From the NCBI GenBank assembly GCA_004366195.1, contig SIRV01000076.1, positions 1-12,473 of the forward strand: 12,473 nucleotides of DNA. Direction: 5' to 3'. How positions within the stretch are numbered: the stretch's first letter is position 1; the number at the start of each line of letters is the position of its first letter. Shown one piece after another: positions 1-5,337 of this stretch. The notes below the pieces were generated by a model. The model was not told the DNA's origin and ran no database searches. It saw only the letters and a list, made by a program, of their open reading frames with translations. The translations under genes and the position numbers were made by a program. The stretch is from Actinomycetota bacterium. GTDB lineage: Bacteria; Actinomycetota; UBA4738; HRBIN12.

Positions 1-521
1 CGGTCGGCGTCGAGTCCACCGTGCTCGACCTCACCCGCGGGACGCCGACGATCCTCCGCCCCGGGGGCGTGGCCCGCGAGGCCATCGAGGGGATCGCCGG
101 ACCCGTGGTCGTCGCCGACCTCACCCTGGGCTCCGCCGGCGCCCCGTCGCCGGGGCTCTCGGCGAGCCACTACGCGGTCGCCCCCGACCTCGTCGTGGTG
201 GAGTGCCCGACGGCCGCCGCGACGGCGCCCGTGCTCGCCCGCCTCGCGGAGCTCGCGCGGGAGGAGGCCCAGCACGCCCGGCGCGTCGGGGTCCTCCTGG
301 CCGCCGAGGACGCGATCGGGCTGCCGGCCGACGTCGAGGTGCGGCGGATCGGCTCGACCGAGGACCTCGCCGCCGTGGCCCGGGGGCTGTTCGCGGCGAT
401 GCGCGAGCTCGAGGCCCTCGGGGTGGACGTGATCCTGGCCCGGACGTTCGGCCTCGAAGGTCTCGGTCTCGCCATCCGCGACCGGCTGCGCCGGGCCGCG
501 ACCCGGTTGCTGTCTGCGTGA
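1..521 (+). CDS. sua5: Threonylcarbamoyl-AMP synthase, Sua5 type (3' part only)
   Basis: The reading frame is open from the left edge (first full codon at base 3), so the gene starts outside the window. The visible C-terminal ~172 residues begin with VGVESTVLDL, the end of the YrdC/Sua5 catalytic domain, followed by the RPGG segment. Next comes a linker with SPGLSASHYAV, resembling the APG...HYAP linker of Sua5 proteins, then a Rossmann-like Sua5 C-terminal domain ending in GLEGLGLAIRDRLRRAA. Family role: makes threonylcarbamoyl-AMP from threonine, bicarbonate and ATP for the t6A37 modification of ANN-decoding tRNAs, in the cytoplasm. The C-terminal domain marks the long Sua5 form rather than short TsaC/YrdC. 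It ends in TGA and converges on the next gene with only 9 bases between stop codons. Identification is firm; the missing N-terminus cannot be judged. Confidence 0.9.
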   Translation, partial: VGVESTVLDLTRGTPTILRPGGVAREAIEGIAGPVVVADLTLGSAGAPSPGLSASHYAVAPDLVVVECPTAAATAPVLARLAELAREEAQHARRVGVLLAAEDAIGLPADVEVRRIGSTEDLAAVARGLFAAMRELEALGVDVILARTFGLEGLGLAIRDRLRRAATRLLSA

Positions 522-530
522 GCGCACCGC

Positions 531-1790
531 TCAGCCGTCCGTCCGACGGCCCGAGCGGGCGCGGCGCGAGCGGTAGAGCATCCGCTTGCGCTCCAGCCGG
601 TCGTAGGCGCCCTGGGTGAGGAGCGACGCGCGGCGGCCCCAGAAGTCGGCCTCGTCCAGCAGCTCCTGCGCCCGCGGCGAGCCCGGGGCCGCCGCCTCCA
701 GGCCGCGCGCGGCCTCCTCGAGGATCCGGCGCGCTCCCTCCAGGTCCCCGGCGTCCGCGAGCTCGCGGGCGCGCTCGCCGGCCTTCGCCGCCGAGAGCAG
801 CACCACCTCCTCGGTGACGGCAGCGTCGGGAGCCGCGGAAGCGGCCTCGTCCGCGGAGACCAGGTTCACGGTGACCGGCATGCGGACCTCCCGGTGGGCG
901 ATGTCGGGCCCGACCGCCACGTACCGCACGACGACCTCGGCGACCCGGCGGGGTCCGAGCGCCGCGAGGGTCGGGACGTGGAGCCGGAACACCACGCGCC
1001 GGCGCTCCTCGCCGAAGGCGTCGCCGAGCTGGACCTGCACGCCACCCTCGACCGGGACGATCGGGAAGTCGTTCAGCACGCCGACCACCTCGACCGCCTC
1101 GTCGGGGCGGATCTCGACGCTCACGTTCTGCGCGACCACGCTCACGAGGTCGGAGAACTCCTTGCCGAAGATGGCCGGGGCGTCGTCCGGGTTCTCGGCG
1201 AAGTGCGCGCTGCCCCCGCCCGCGTCTGCCATGGCGGTCATGAGGTCCTCGTCGAAGTCGGCGCCGAACCCGATCGTGGAGGTGGTGACGCCGGCCGTCT
1301 CCAGGGCGCGCTCGGCGAAGCGGCGCAGGGCCGACGGCGCCGTGATGCCGACGTTGGCGAGCCCGTCCGACAGCAGGAGGACGCGTCGCAACCCGTCGAC
1401 CCCGCTCAGGACCTCCACGCCCTTCAGGTACCCGCCGGAGAGGTTCGTCGAGCCGCCGGGGCGGACGCCCTCGATGGCCTCGAGGAGGCGGTCTCGCCCC
1501 TCGGCGATCGCGACGAGGGGGACCCGGAGCTCGACCTCGTCGTCGTAGGTGACGAGGGCGAGTCGGTCGTCGGGGGCCATGCGCCGCACGAGGAACGCCG
1601 CGCACGCCCGCGTCACCTCGAGCTTGCGCCCCGCCATCGAGCCGGAGCGATCGAGGACGAGGGCGACGCGGAGCGGACGGCGCACGTCGGTCCCGGGAGC
1701 CGGGGGGACCGTGAGTTCGAGCATGCACCACACGTCGTGCTCGGACTCCACGGCGAGCAGCTGGTGCTCGAGCCGCACGAGGGCCTGCAT
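531..1790 (-). CDS. von Willebrand factor type A (VWA) domain protein
   Basis: A 419-residue protein with a VWA domain at roughly residues 40-215. The metal-ion-dependent adhesion site is complete: D47-R-S49-G-S51 in LVLDRSGSM, T115 in GGSTNLSGG, and D142 in LLLSDG. A beta-rich region follows (about 215-310), then an Ala/Glu-rich helical C-terminus. No signal peptide or membrane segment is visible, so it is probably cytoplasmic. Family knowledge: such proteins bind partners through a divalent metal, but the partner here is unknown. The start at 1790 (MQALVRLEHQ) was chosen over an in-frame ATG at 1874 because AAGGAGG sits 7 bases upstream and the extra N-terminus looks non-coding. It lies 98 bases downstream of the saccharopine-dehydrogenase-like gene on the same strand, so they may be co-transcribed. 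Exact function not recognised. Confidence 0.85.
   Translation of the reverse strand: MQALVRLEHQLLAVESEHDVWCMLELTVPPAPGTDVRRPLRVALVLDRSGSMAGRKLEVTRACAAFLVRRMAPDDRLALVTYDDEVELRVPLVAIAEGRDRLLEAIEGVRPGGSTNLSGGYLKGVEVLSGVDGLRRVLLLSDGLANVGITAPSALRRFAERALETAGVTTSTIGFGADFDEDLMTAMADAGGGSAHFAENPDDAPAIFGKEFSDLVSVVAQNVSVEIRPDEAVEVVGVLNDFPIVPVEGGVQVQLGDAFGEERRRVVFRLHVPTLAALGPRRVAEVVVRYVAVGPDIAHREVRMPVTVNLVSADEAASAAPDAAVTEEVVLLSAAKAGERARELADAGDLEGARRILEEAARGLEAAAPGSPRAQELLDEADFWGRRASLLTQGAYDRLERKRMLYRSRRARSGRRTDG
534..550 (+). terminator. Possible terminator hairpin behind sua5
   Basis: GCCGTC (534-539) and GACGGC (545-550) form a perfect 6-bp stem with a 5-base loop, starting 13 bases after the sua5 stop. 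It lies inside the last codons of the convergent VWA gene, so it could serve either strand or simply be coding sequence. There is no T-tract, as is common for GC-rich genomes. Confidence 0.25.
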
Positions 1791-1797
1791 GAGGGGG

Positions 1798-1804
1798 CCT
1801 CCTT
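1798..1804 (-). promoter_or_regulatory. Ribosome binding site fixing the VWA gene start
   Basis: AAGGAGG on the minus strand lies 7 bases before the ATG at 1790. It favours this start over the upstream ATG at 1874, which would add 28 Arg/Thr-rich residues. Confidence 0.7.
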
Positions 1805-1867
1805 CCCGCGCGGTGGGGCCGCGCGTTCGGTCGATACAGGTCTCGCGTCGCAGTGTCCGACGCCCCG

Positions 1868-1888
1868 CCGACACGAACGCGTGTTCGG
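1868..1888 (-). terminator. Hairpin directly after the saccharopine-dehydrogenase-like gene
   Basis: On the minus strand CCGAACACG, a CGTT loop and CGTGTCGG follow immediately after the TAG stop at 1889-1891. They give an 8-bp stem with one bulged A. The position fits a factor-independent terminator or an attenuator between this gene and the VWA gene, but there is no T-run, so read-through is possible. Confidence 0.4.
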
Positions 1889-3049
1889 CTACGCGAGCGG
1901 CCCTTCCTCGACGATTTCCTCCTCCACCCGGATCCCCCGACGAGCGAGCTCGGCGAAGAACGGCTCGGTCGGCAGCGCCTGCTCGGGGGCGAGGACGCCC
2001 ACCTCCTTCACCTCACCGCTGGCGATCAGCTGGGCACCGATGGACAGCGGGATCCCCACGTTCTTGAAGTAGGCGGACCGACCGCCCCACTCTTCCTGCG
2101 AGGGATGGGCGTTGCGGTACGTGCACCGGACCCGCCGCCCCCGCCGCTCGCCGAGGACCTCCACCACGAGCCCGTAGGCCCAGACGTCGTTCTCGCGTGA
2201 CCGGGGAGAAGATGCGAGGAGCTCCCGGACGAGGTCCACCGATGGGACCTCGACGTCGCCCACGCGCACGGGCCGGCGCGAGAGCAGGCCGGCGTGGAGC
2301 AGCGCCGTCATGACCTCCATGACCTGGGGAGGGAAGCACCCGCGCACGACGACCCGGCGCAGGTCGGGGAAGGAACGGGGCAGGGTGAAGGCCTCGTCGT
2401 GGGGCACGACGAAGACCGAGCGCTCGCCGATCAGCCCGTGGAACCGCACCACCCGTTCGTCGGACAGGGGCGGTGCCGGACGCATGGCACCATCCTCGAA
2501 GGTGGCCTCGCGGCGGTCCGGCTCCTCCGGGTCGAACTCCCAGATCGTGGTGGCGAGGAGGCCGGGCGCGGGGGCGAGGCACCGGAAGGCGGCGAAGGCG
2601 ATGTCCACCTCCAGGATGCGGTCGCAGACCTCGGCCGCGCGCCGGACCATGAGGTTCGTCGTCCCCGGGGTCGCGCCGACGCCCGGGACGAAGACCACGC
2701 CGGCCTCGATCGCCGCGTCGTGGAGCTCGAACTGCTCCTTCGGGCTGCCCACGTCGAGCCCGCTCACACCGGCCTCGATCGCCGCGCGCGTGACGGCGAG
2801 GTCGTACCGGAAGGGGAGCCCGTTCACGACGACGGCGGCCCCGCGCAGCAGCTCCACCAGCCCCGCGTGATCCTCGACGCGGAACCCCCGCACCGAGAGG
2901 CGGGGGTCCCCGAGGTCCGCGACGAGCGCCTCCGCCGCGGCCTCGTCCGCGTCGGCGACGACGATCTCCTCGAAGTCGCTCGTCGCCGCGAGATCCCGCG
3001 TCGCCTCCCGACACACCGCGCCGGCGCCACCGAGCACGACCGCACGCAT
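1889..3049 (-). CDS. Saccharopine dehydrogenase-like NAD(P)-dependent oxidoreductase
   Basis: A 386-residue protein. The N-terminal Rossmann fold opens with MRAVVLGGAGAVCREATRDLA, and the acidic end of strand 2 is VVADAD. Then come VVNGLPFRYDLAVTRAAIEAGVSGLDVG and GVVFVPGVGATPGTTNLM, both typical of the saccharopine dehydrogenase/homospermidine synthase-like superfamily. The C-terminal half carries the mixed domain that binds the second substrate. Start at 3049 is supported by GGAGGAGG 8 bases upstream. The glycine motif is GGAGAVC, lacking the last Gly of GxGxxG, as happens in this family. The substrate cannot be told from sequence: lysine, carboxynorspermidine and uncharacterised imino-acid reductases share the fold, and no lysine or polyamine gene is adjacent. 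It is divergent from the sigma-factor gene across 105 bases and may be co-transcribed with the VWA gene. Confidence 0.8.
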   Translation of the reverse strand: MRAVVLGGAGAVCREATRDLAATSDFEEIVVADADEAAAEALVADLGDPRLSVRGFRVEDHAGLVELLRGAAVVVNGLPFRYDLAVTRAAIEAGVSGLDVGSPKEQFELHDAAIEAGVVFVPGVGATPGTTNLMVRRAAEVCDRILEVDIAFAAFRCLAPAPGLLATTIWEFDPEEPDRREATFEDGAMRPAPPLSDERVVRFHGLIGERSVFVVPHDEAFTLPRSFPDLRRVVVRGCFPPQVMEVMTALLHAGLLSRRPVRVGDVEVPSVDLVRELLASSPRSRENDVWAYGLVVEVLGERRGRRVRCTYRNAHPSQEEWGGRSAYFKNVGIPLSIGAQLIASGEVKEVGVLAPEQALPTEPFFAELARRGIRVEEEIVEEGPLA

Positions 3050-3128
3050 CGCGACCACCTCCTCCGCCGAACCCGGTAGGCCGACGCGCACGGGACGTCG
3101 AGGGTCGAGCGGCCCGCGGCGGCGGGGA

Positions 3129-3138
3129 CGTCCGGACG
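3129..3138. promoter_or_regulatory. 10-bp palindrome in the divergent promoter region
   Basis: CGTCCGGACG is a perfect palindrome 3 bases before the putative -10 of the sigma-factor gene, in the 105-base space between two divergent genes. It could be an operator that occludes the promoter spacer. In GC-rich DNA a 10-bp palindrome can also arise by chance. Confidence 0.25.
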
Positions 3139-3141
3139 CCG

Positions 3142-3147
3142 TATCCT
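3142..3147 (+). promoter_or_regulatory. Putative -10 element of the ECF sigma gene (leaderless)
   Basis: TATCCT matches the actinobacterial -10 pattern TANNNT. It ends 7 bases before the GTG at 3155, so transcription would start at or next to the start codon, giving a leaderless mRNA. This agrees with the absence of a Shine-Dalgarno sequence before that GTG. No TTGACA-like -35 is evident. Confidence 0.4.
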
Positions 3148-3154
3148 CTGCCTC

Positions 3155-3703
3155 GTGAGCCCCGCGGAGGAGCCGGCGCGGCCGGACGCCCACGAGACCG
3201 TGCTGCGGTACCGGGAGGATGTGGCCCGGCTCGCCCGACAGCTCTGCCGGCACCGCGAGGACGCCGCCGACGTCACGCAGTCCACGCTCCTCAAGGCGGT
3301 CCAGCACCTCGACGGGTTCCGATGGGAGGCGAGCGTGCGGACCTGGCTCCACCGGATCGCGACGAACGAGTGCCGGATGCTCCGTCGCCGGAAGGCGCCC
3401 GCCTCCCTGGAGGGGATGCTGGAGGCCGCGGCCCTCGGCGGATCGACGCTCGCGCTCCCGGATCGGGGTCCGAGCCCCGAGGAGGTGGCCGAGGAGGCCG
3501 AGACCCGGCGGCTCGTCGTCCGCGCGCTCGCCGAGCTCCCGGAGCACTACCGCGCGGCGGTCCTCCTGAAGGACGGGCTCGGGCTCTCCGCGGAAGCGGT
3601 CGCCCGAGCCACCGGCACCTCCGTCCCGGCCGCCAAGGCGACGCTCCACCGGGCGCGGCGGACCCTCCGCGAGCGGCTCCGGCGGGCGTTGGACGAGGGT
3701 TAG
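3155..3703 (+). CDS. RNA polymerase sigma-70 family factor, ECF type
   Basis: A 182-residue protein with the two-domain layout of extracytoplasmic-function sigma factors. Region sigma2 is at about residues 18-85, with DVTQSTLLKAVQHLDGF and the VRTWLHRIATNECRMLRRRK segment that melts and binds the -10. An acidic linker follows, then region sigma4 at about 120-178, with LAELPEHYRAAVLLKDGLGL and the helix-turn-helix SAEAVARATGTSVPAAKATLHRARRTLRERL that reads the -35. Start: GTG at 3155, with no ribosome site but a -10-like TATCCT just upstream. No anti-sigma or zinc-binding anti-sigma gene is adjacent, so the inducing signal is unknown. Its TAG stop (3701-3703) overlaps the TAA of the convergent disulfide oxidoreductase gene. 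Family assignment is firm; the regulon is not deducible. Confidence 0.88.
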   Translation: MSPAEEPARPDAHETVLRYREDVARLARQLCRHREDAADVTQSTLLKAVQHLDGFRWEASVRTWLHRIATNECRMLRRRKAPASLEGMLEAAALGGSTLALPDRGPSPEEVAEEAETRRLVVRALAELPEHYRAAVLLKDGLGLSAEAVARATGTSVPAAKATLHRARRTLRERLRRALDEG

Positions 3704-4416
3704 CCGTCCCCGCCGGCGTCGGTCCCCGTCGCCGCCCCCGCGAGCGCCGCGTCGCCCTCGGCCACCGCGTGGAGCACCGCGTCGAGGAAGCTCGACTCCG
3801 GCATGGCGCCCTCCACCTCGACGCGGTCGTCGATCACGATCTTGGGCACCCCGTACACGCGGTAGGCGTCGGCGAGCTCGGGGAACTCCTGGGCCTCGAC
3901 GATCTCGGCGCGCACGTGCTCGGACGCCATCGCCATCTGCATCGCCGTCAGGGCGGCGCGCGGGCAGTAGGGGCAGCTCGGGGTCACGAACACCTTGATC
4001 GCCACGTCCCGCCCGAGCCCCGCGAGCGCCTCCCTGGTCCGCGCCTCGAGACCGGGATCGCCGGTCGAGAGCAGGACGAGCGCCTGGAGGAGGCTCGCCA
4101 GCTCGAACCCCGCCGGGATCCCGAAGAAGCGGATCCCCGTGTCCGAGCCGTCCGGCCGGAGCATCGCGAGGGCCGGGACCCCGACCGCCCCGTACCGCTC
4201 CAGCGCCTCGGGGTCCTCCCGAACGTCGACGGCGGTGAGACGCACCTTGTCTCCCGAGGCCTCCGCGATCGCCCGGAGCAGGGCCTCGGTCTCGGGGCAG
4301 TACCAGCAATCCGATCGCGACCCGGAGCCGTTCGTGAGCAGCACCAGGTGCACCTCGTCCTCCAGCGCCCCCAGCGCGCGGGAGAGGGCCTGGCGGTCCT
4401 TCTCGTCGAGCTCCAT
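3700..4416 (-). CDS. Protein disulfide oxidoreductase-like protein with two thioredoxin folds
   Basis: A 238-residue protein made of two thioredoxin/glutaredoxin-like domains. Domain 1 (about 1-118) holds C37-W-Y-C40 and the cis-proline loop VGVPAL (P81). Domain 2 (about 135-225) holds C148-P-Y-C151 and YGVPKI (P191). This tandem layout, the length and the CPYC second site resemble the archaeal/thermophile PDO family, which makes, reduces and shuffles protein disulfides in the cytoplasm. No signal peptide or membrane segment is visible. Start at 4416 (MELDEKDRQ) is set by GGAGGAGG 6 bases upstream; an in-frame ATG at 4497 would add 27 Arg-rich residues and is disfavoured. It is convergent with the sigma-factor gene (stops overlap by 2-3 bases) and divergent from hsp20. 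It could instead be annotated as a glutaredoxin-like or TlpA-like protein. Confidence 0.82.
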   Translation of the reverse strand: MELDEKDRQALSRALGALEDEVHLVLLTNGSGSRSDCWYCPETEALLRAIAEASGDKVRLTAVDVREDPEALERYGAVGVPALAMLRPDGSDTGIRFFGIPAGFELASLLQALVLLSTGDPGLEARTREALAGLGRDVAIKVFVTPSCPYCPRAALTAMQMAMASEHVRAEIVEAQEFPELADAYRVYGVPKIVIDDRVEVEGAMPESSFLDAVLHAVAEGDAALAGAATGTDAGGDG

Positions 4417-4422
4417 CTCGAT

Positions 4423-4430
4423 CCTCCTCC
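4423..4430 (-). promoter_or_regulatory. Ribosome binding site fixing the PDO-like gene start
   Basis: GGAGGAGG on the minus strand, 6 bases before ATG at 4416. It excludes the longer reading from 4497. Confidence 0.7.
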
Positions 4431-4453
4431 CCTCGATCCGTGCGGTCTCGCCC

Positions 4454-4517
4454 TCCACCGATGCGCGACGCGACCGAGCGATGCGCGCACCGTTCACGGC
4501 GCTCCCGCATCGGTGGA
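4454..4517. promoter_or_regulatory. Inverted and phased direct repeats between PDO-like gene and hsp20
   Basis: TCCACCGATGCG (4454-4465) recurs as the exact reverse complement CGCATCGGTGGA (4506-4517), a perfect 12-bp inverted repeat with a 40-base spacer. Within it CGATGCGCG occurs at 4459-4467 and again at 4479-4487, exactly 20 bases apart, about two helical turns. The site lies in the 143-base region between two divergent stress-type genes, so it could bind a shared regulator, possibly by looping. It matches neither CIRCE nor HAIR. Function is inferred only from position and symmetry. Confidence 0.4.
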
Positions 4518-4544
4518 TGCGGAAGGAGACGGAGGTGCGAGACG

Positions 4545-4552
4545 AAGGAGGG
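4545..4552 (+). promoter_or_regulatory. hsp20: Ribosome binding site fixing the hsp20 start
   Basis: AAGGAGGG lies 7 bases before ATG at 4560. The upstream ATG at 4440 has no such site and its extra 40 residues are Arg-rich and unlike Hsp20. Confidence 0.7.
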
Positions 4553-4559
4553 AACGACG

Positions 4560-5066
4560 ATGACCACGCCGGTCAGGTGGACCCCCCGGATCGAGCCGCT
4601 CGACCTCGAGCGGGAGGCCGAGCGCCTGCTGCGCACGGTGCTCGAGCCGGTCGAGCGGCTGCTGCCGGTCGCACCCACCCCGCGGCGAGAGTGGGTCCCC
4701 GCCTGCGACCTCGTCCGCAAGGGAGACGACCTGATCCTCCGGCTCGAGGTCCCGGGGATCGACCCAGAGAAGGACCTCGAGGTCACGGTGGAGGACGGCG
4801 TGCTCTGCGTCCGCGGTGAGCGGCGGTTCGCCCACGAGGAGGAGGGCGCCGAGCACTACCGCCGGGAGATCGCCCGGGGCACGTTCGAGCGGGCGATCCG
4901 GCTCCCGGAAGGGGTCGAGCCGGGTGACGTTCGGGCGAGCTACGAGAACGGGATCCTGGAGGTGACCCTGCCGAAGGCCGTCCGTTCGCGGGCGCCCAAG
5001 CGGATCGAGGTCCAGATCGGCGCGCCGCAGGCGACCGGGACGGAGCGGGACGCCTCGGCGGCGTAG
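4560..5066 (+). CDS. hsp20: Small heat-shock protein, Hsp20/alpha-crystallin family
   Basis: A 168-residue ATP-independent holdase that binds unfolding proteins in the cytoplasm. The variable N-terminal arm covers about residues 1-43. The alpha-crystallin domain spans about 44-140, opening with WVPACDLVRKGDDLILRLEVPGI and containing VEDGVLCVRGERR. It closes with the signature ASYENGILEVTLPK (126-139), including the conserved N-G-x-L. The C-terminal tail has an I-x-V type anchoring motif (I149-E-V151), used for oligomer assembly. Start at 4560 is chosen from the AAGGAGGG site and the family's normal length. It is divergent from the disulfide oxidoreductase gene, with repeats in the shared upstream region. 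It is followed by a strong hairpin and is not part of the downstream hydrogenase operon. Confidence 0.93.
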   Translation: MTTPVRWTPRIEPLDLEREAERLLRTVLEPVERLLPVAPTPRREWVPACDLVRKGDDLILRLEVPGIDPEKDLEVTVEDGVLCVRGERRFAHEEEGAEHYRREIARGTFERAIRLPEGVEPGDVRASYENGILEVTLPKAVRSRAPKRIEVQIGAPQATGTERDASAA

Positions 5067-5088
5067 CCGAAGACCGCCAGCTGACCGA

Positions 5089-5110
5089 GGGGGCGCCCTC
5101 CGGCGCCCCC
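5089..5110 (+). terminator. Hairpin terminator downstream of hsp20
   Basis: GGGGGCGCC (5089-5097), loop CTCC, and GGCGCCCCC (5102-5110) form a perfect 9-bp all-GC stem starting 22 bases after the hsp20 stop. No T-tract follows, which is usual in high-GC genomes. It separates hsp20 from the hydrogenase operon. Confidence 0.65.
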
Positions 5111-5139
5111 CCGGCGTGTCTGTCGCCCGGACCGTGGTG

Positions 5140-5153
5140 GGGCCGGAAGGTCC
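5140..5153. promoter_or_regulatory. DosR/OsdR-like palindrome
   Basis: GGGCC-GGAA-GGTCC has the 5-4-5 spacing and GGGxC...GxCC character of the boxes bound by the actinobacterial hypoxia/redox response regulators DosR (DevR) and OsdR. One symmetric position deviates (GGGCC against GGACC). The flanking GGGG (5139-5142) and CCCC (5160-5163) also allow an RNA or DNA cruciform-like fold. The assignment is by resemblance only. Confidence 0.3.
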
Positions 5154-5217
5154 GGCTGGCCCCCCATCTTCGCGCCACATCGGCCCGAAGGGCTCGGGTG
5201 AGCGCATCCCGCCGGGC

Positions 5218-5223
5218 TAGGGT
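5218..5223 (+). promoter_or_regulatory. Candidate -10 element for the hdr-mvh operon
   Basis: TAGGGT fits TANNNT and is one of few such hexamers in this GC-rich leader. It would place the transcript start near 5230 and give a leader of about 107 bases. No convincing -35 is seen, so an activator-dependent promoter would be expected. Confidence 0.25.
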
Positions 5224-5242
5224 CCTCACCCGACCTCCAGCT

Positions 5243-5273
5243 GGGACCTTCCCAACGCTTCGCGGGACCCTCC
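5243..5273 (+). repeat. Phased GGGACC(T/C)TCC direct repeats
   Basis: GGGACCTTCC starts at 5243 and GGGACCCTCC at 5264, exactly 21 bases apart, about two DNA turns, with one mismatch in ten. A third copy of the core, GGACCTTCC, lies inverted at 5145-5153. Helical phasing suggests a cooperative protein binding site, but chance in GC-rich sequence is not excluded. Confidence 0.35.
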
Positions 5274-5299
5274 ACCCATCCGTCCGACCGCGGCCCCGG

Positions 5300-5314
5300 C
5301 CACCCTGAGGGTGG
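5300..5314. promoter_or_regulatory. 15-bp inverted repeat upstream of hdrC
   Basis: CCACCCTGAGGGTGG is a perfect 7-1-7 inverted repeat ending 23 bases before the chosen hdrC start. It could be a repressor operator in the leader, or an RNA stem CCACC/GGTGG with a 5-base loop near the ribosome site. Confidence 0.35.
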
Positions 5315-5337
5315 AGCGTTCGCCGGCGGAGGTCCGT

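Larger units (their letters stand above)
5067..5337 (+). promoter_or_regulatory. Non-coding control region upstream of the hdr-mvh operon
   Basis: These 271 bases contain no convincing gene. After the hsp20 terminator they hold a 5-4-5 palindrome (5140-5153), a small hairpin GCCC-GAA-GGGC (5183-5193), and a possible -10 TAGGGT (5218-5223). Further on are GGGACC repeats 21 bases apart (5243 and 5264) and a 15-bp inverted repeat (5300-5314), then the ribosome site at 5328-5332. GGACCTTCC appears on the minus strand at 5145-5153 and on the plus strand at 5244-5252. Such density of symmetric elements ahead of an eight-gene operon suggests multi-input transcriptional control; the factors are unknown. 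Confidence 0.5.

Noticed and set aside
121..1731. A 536-codon minus-strand frame overlapping the VWA gene
   Set aside because: Arg/Pro/Gly-rich low-complexity translation with no family motif; it is the shadow of the VWA gene in another frame.
4454..4517. CIRCE or HAIR heat-shock operator
   Set aside because: The inverted repeat does not match the CIRCE arms TTAGCACTC/GAGTGCTAA nor the HAIR arms CTTGAGT/ACTCAAG.
4440..4559. Longer N-terminus for Hsp20 from ATG 4440
   Set aside because: It lacks a ribosome site and encodes an Arg-rich stretch running through the inverted repeats; ATG 4560 has AAGGAGGG and gives the normal family length.
1889..4786. A minus-strand frame open across almost 2.9 kb, suggesting one giant fused protein
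   Set aside because: Only the part from ATG 3049 resembles a protein family. The upstream part is Arg/Gly-rich translation opposite the sigma-factor and hsp20 genes, as expected from GC-rich DNA with few stop codons.
5067..5337. A known riboswitch or structured RNA in the hdr leader
   Set aside because: Several short stems exist, but I recognise no conserved riboswitch core; the symmetric elements are better described as possible protein sites.
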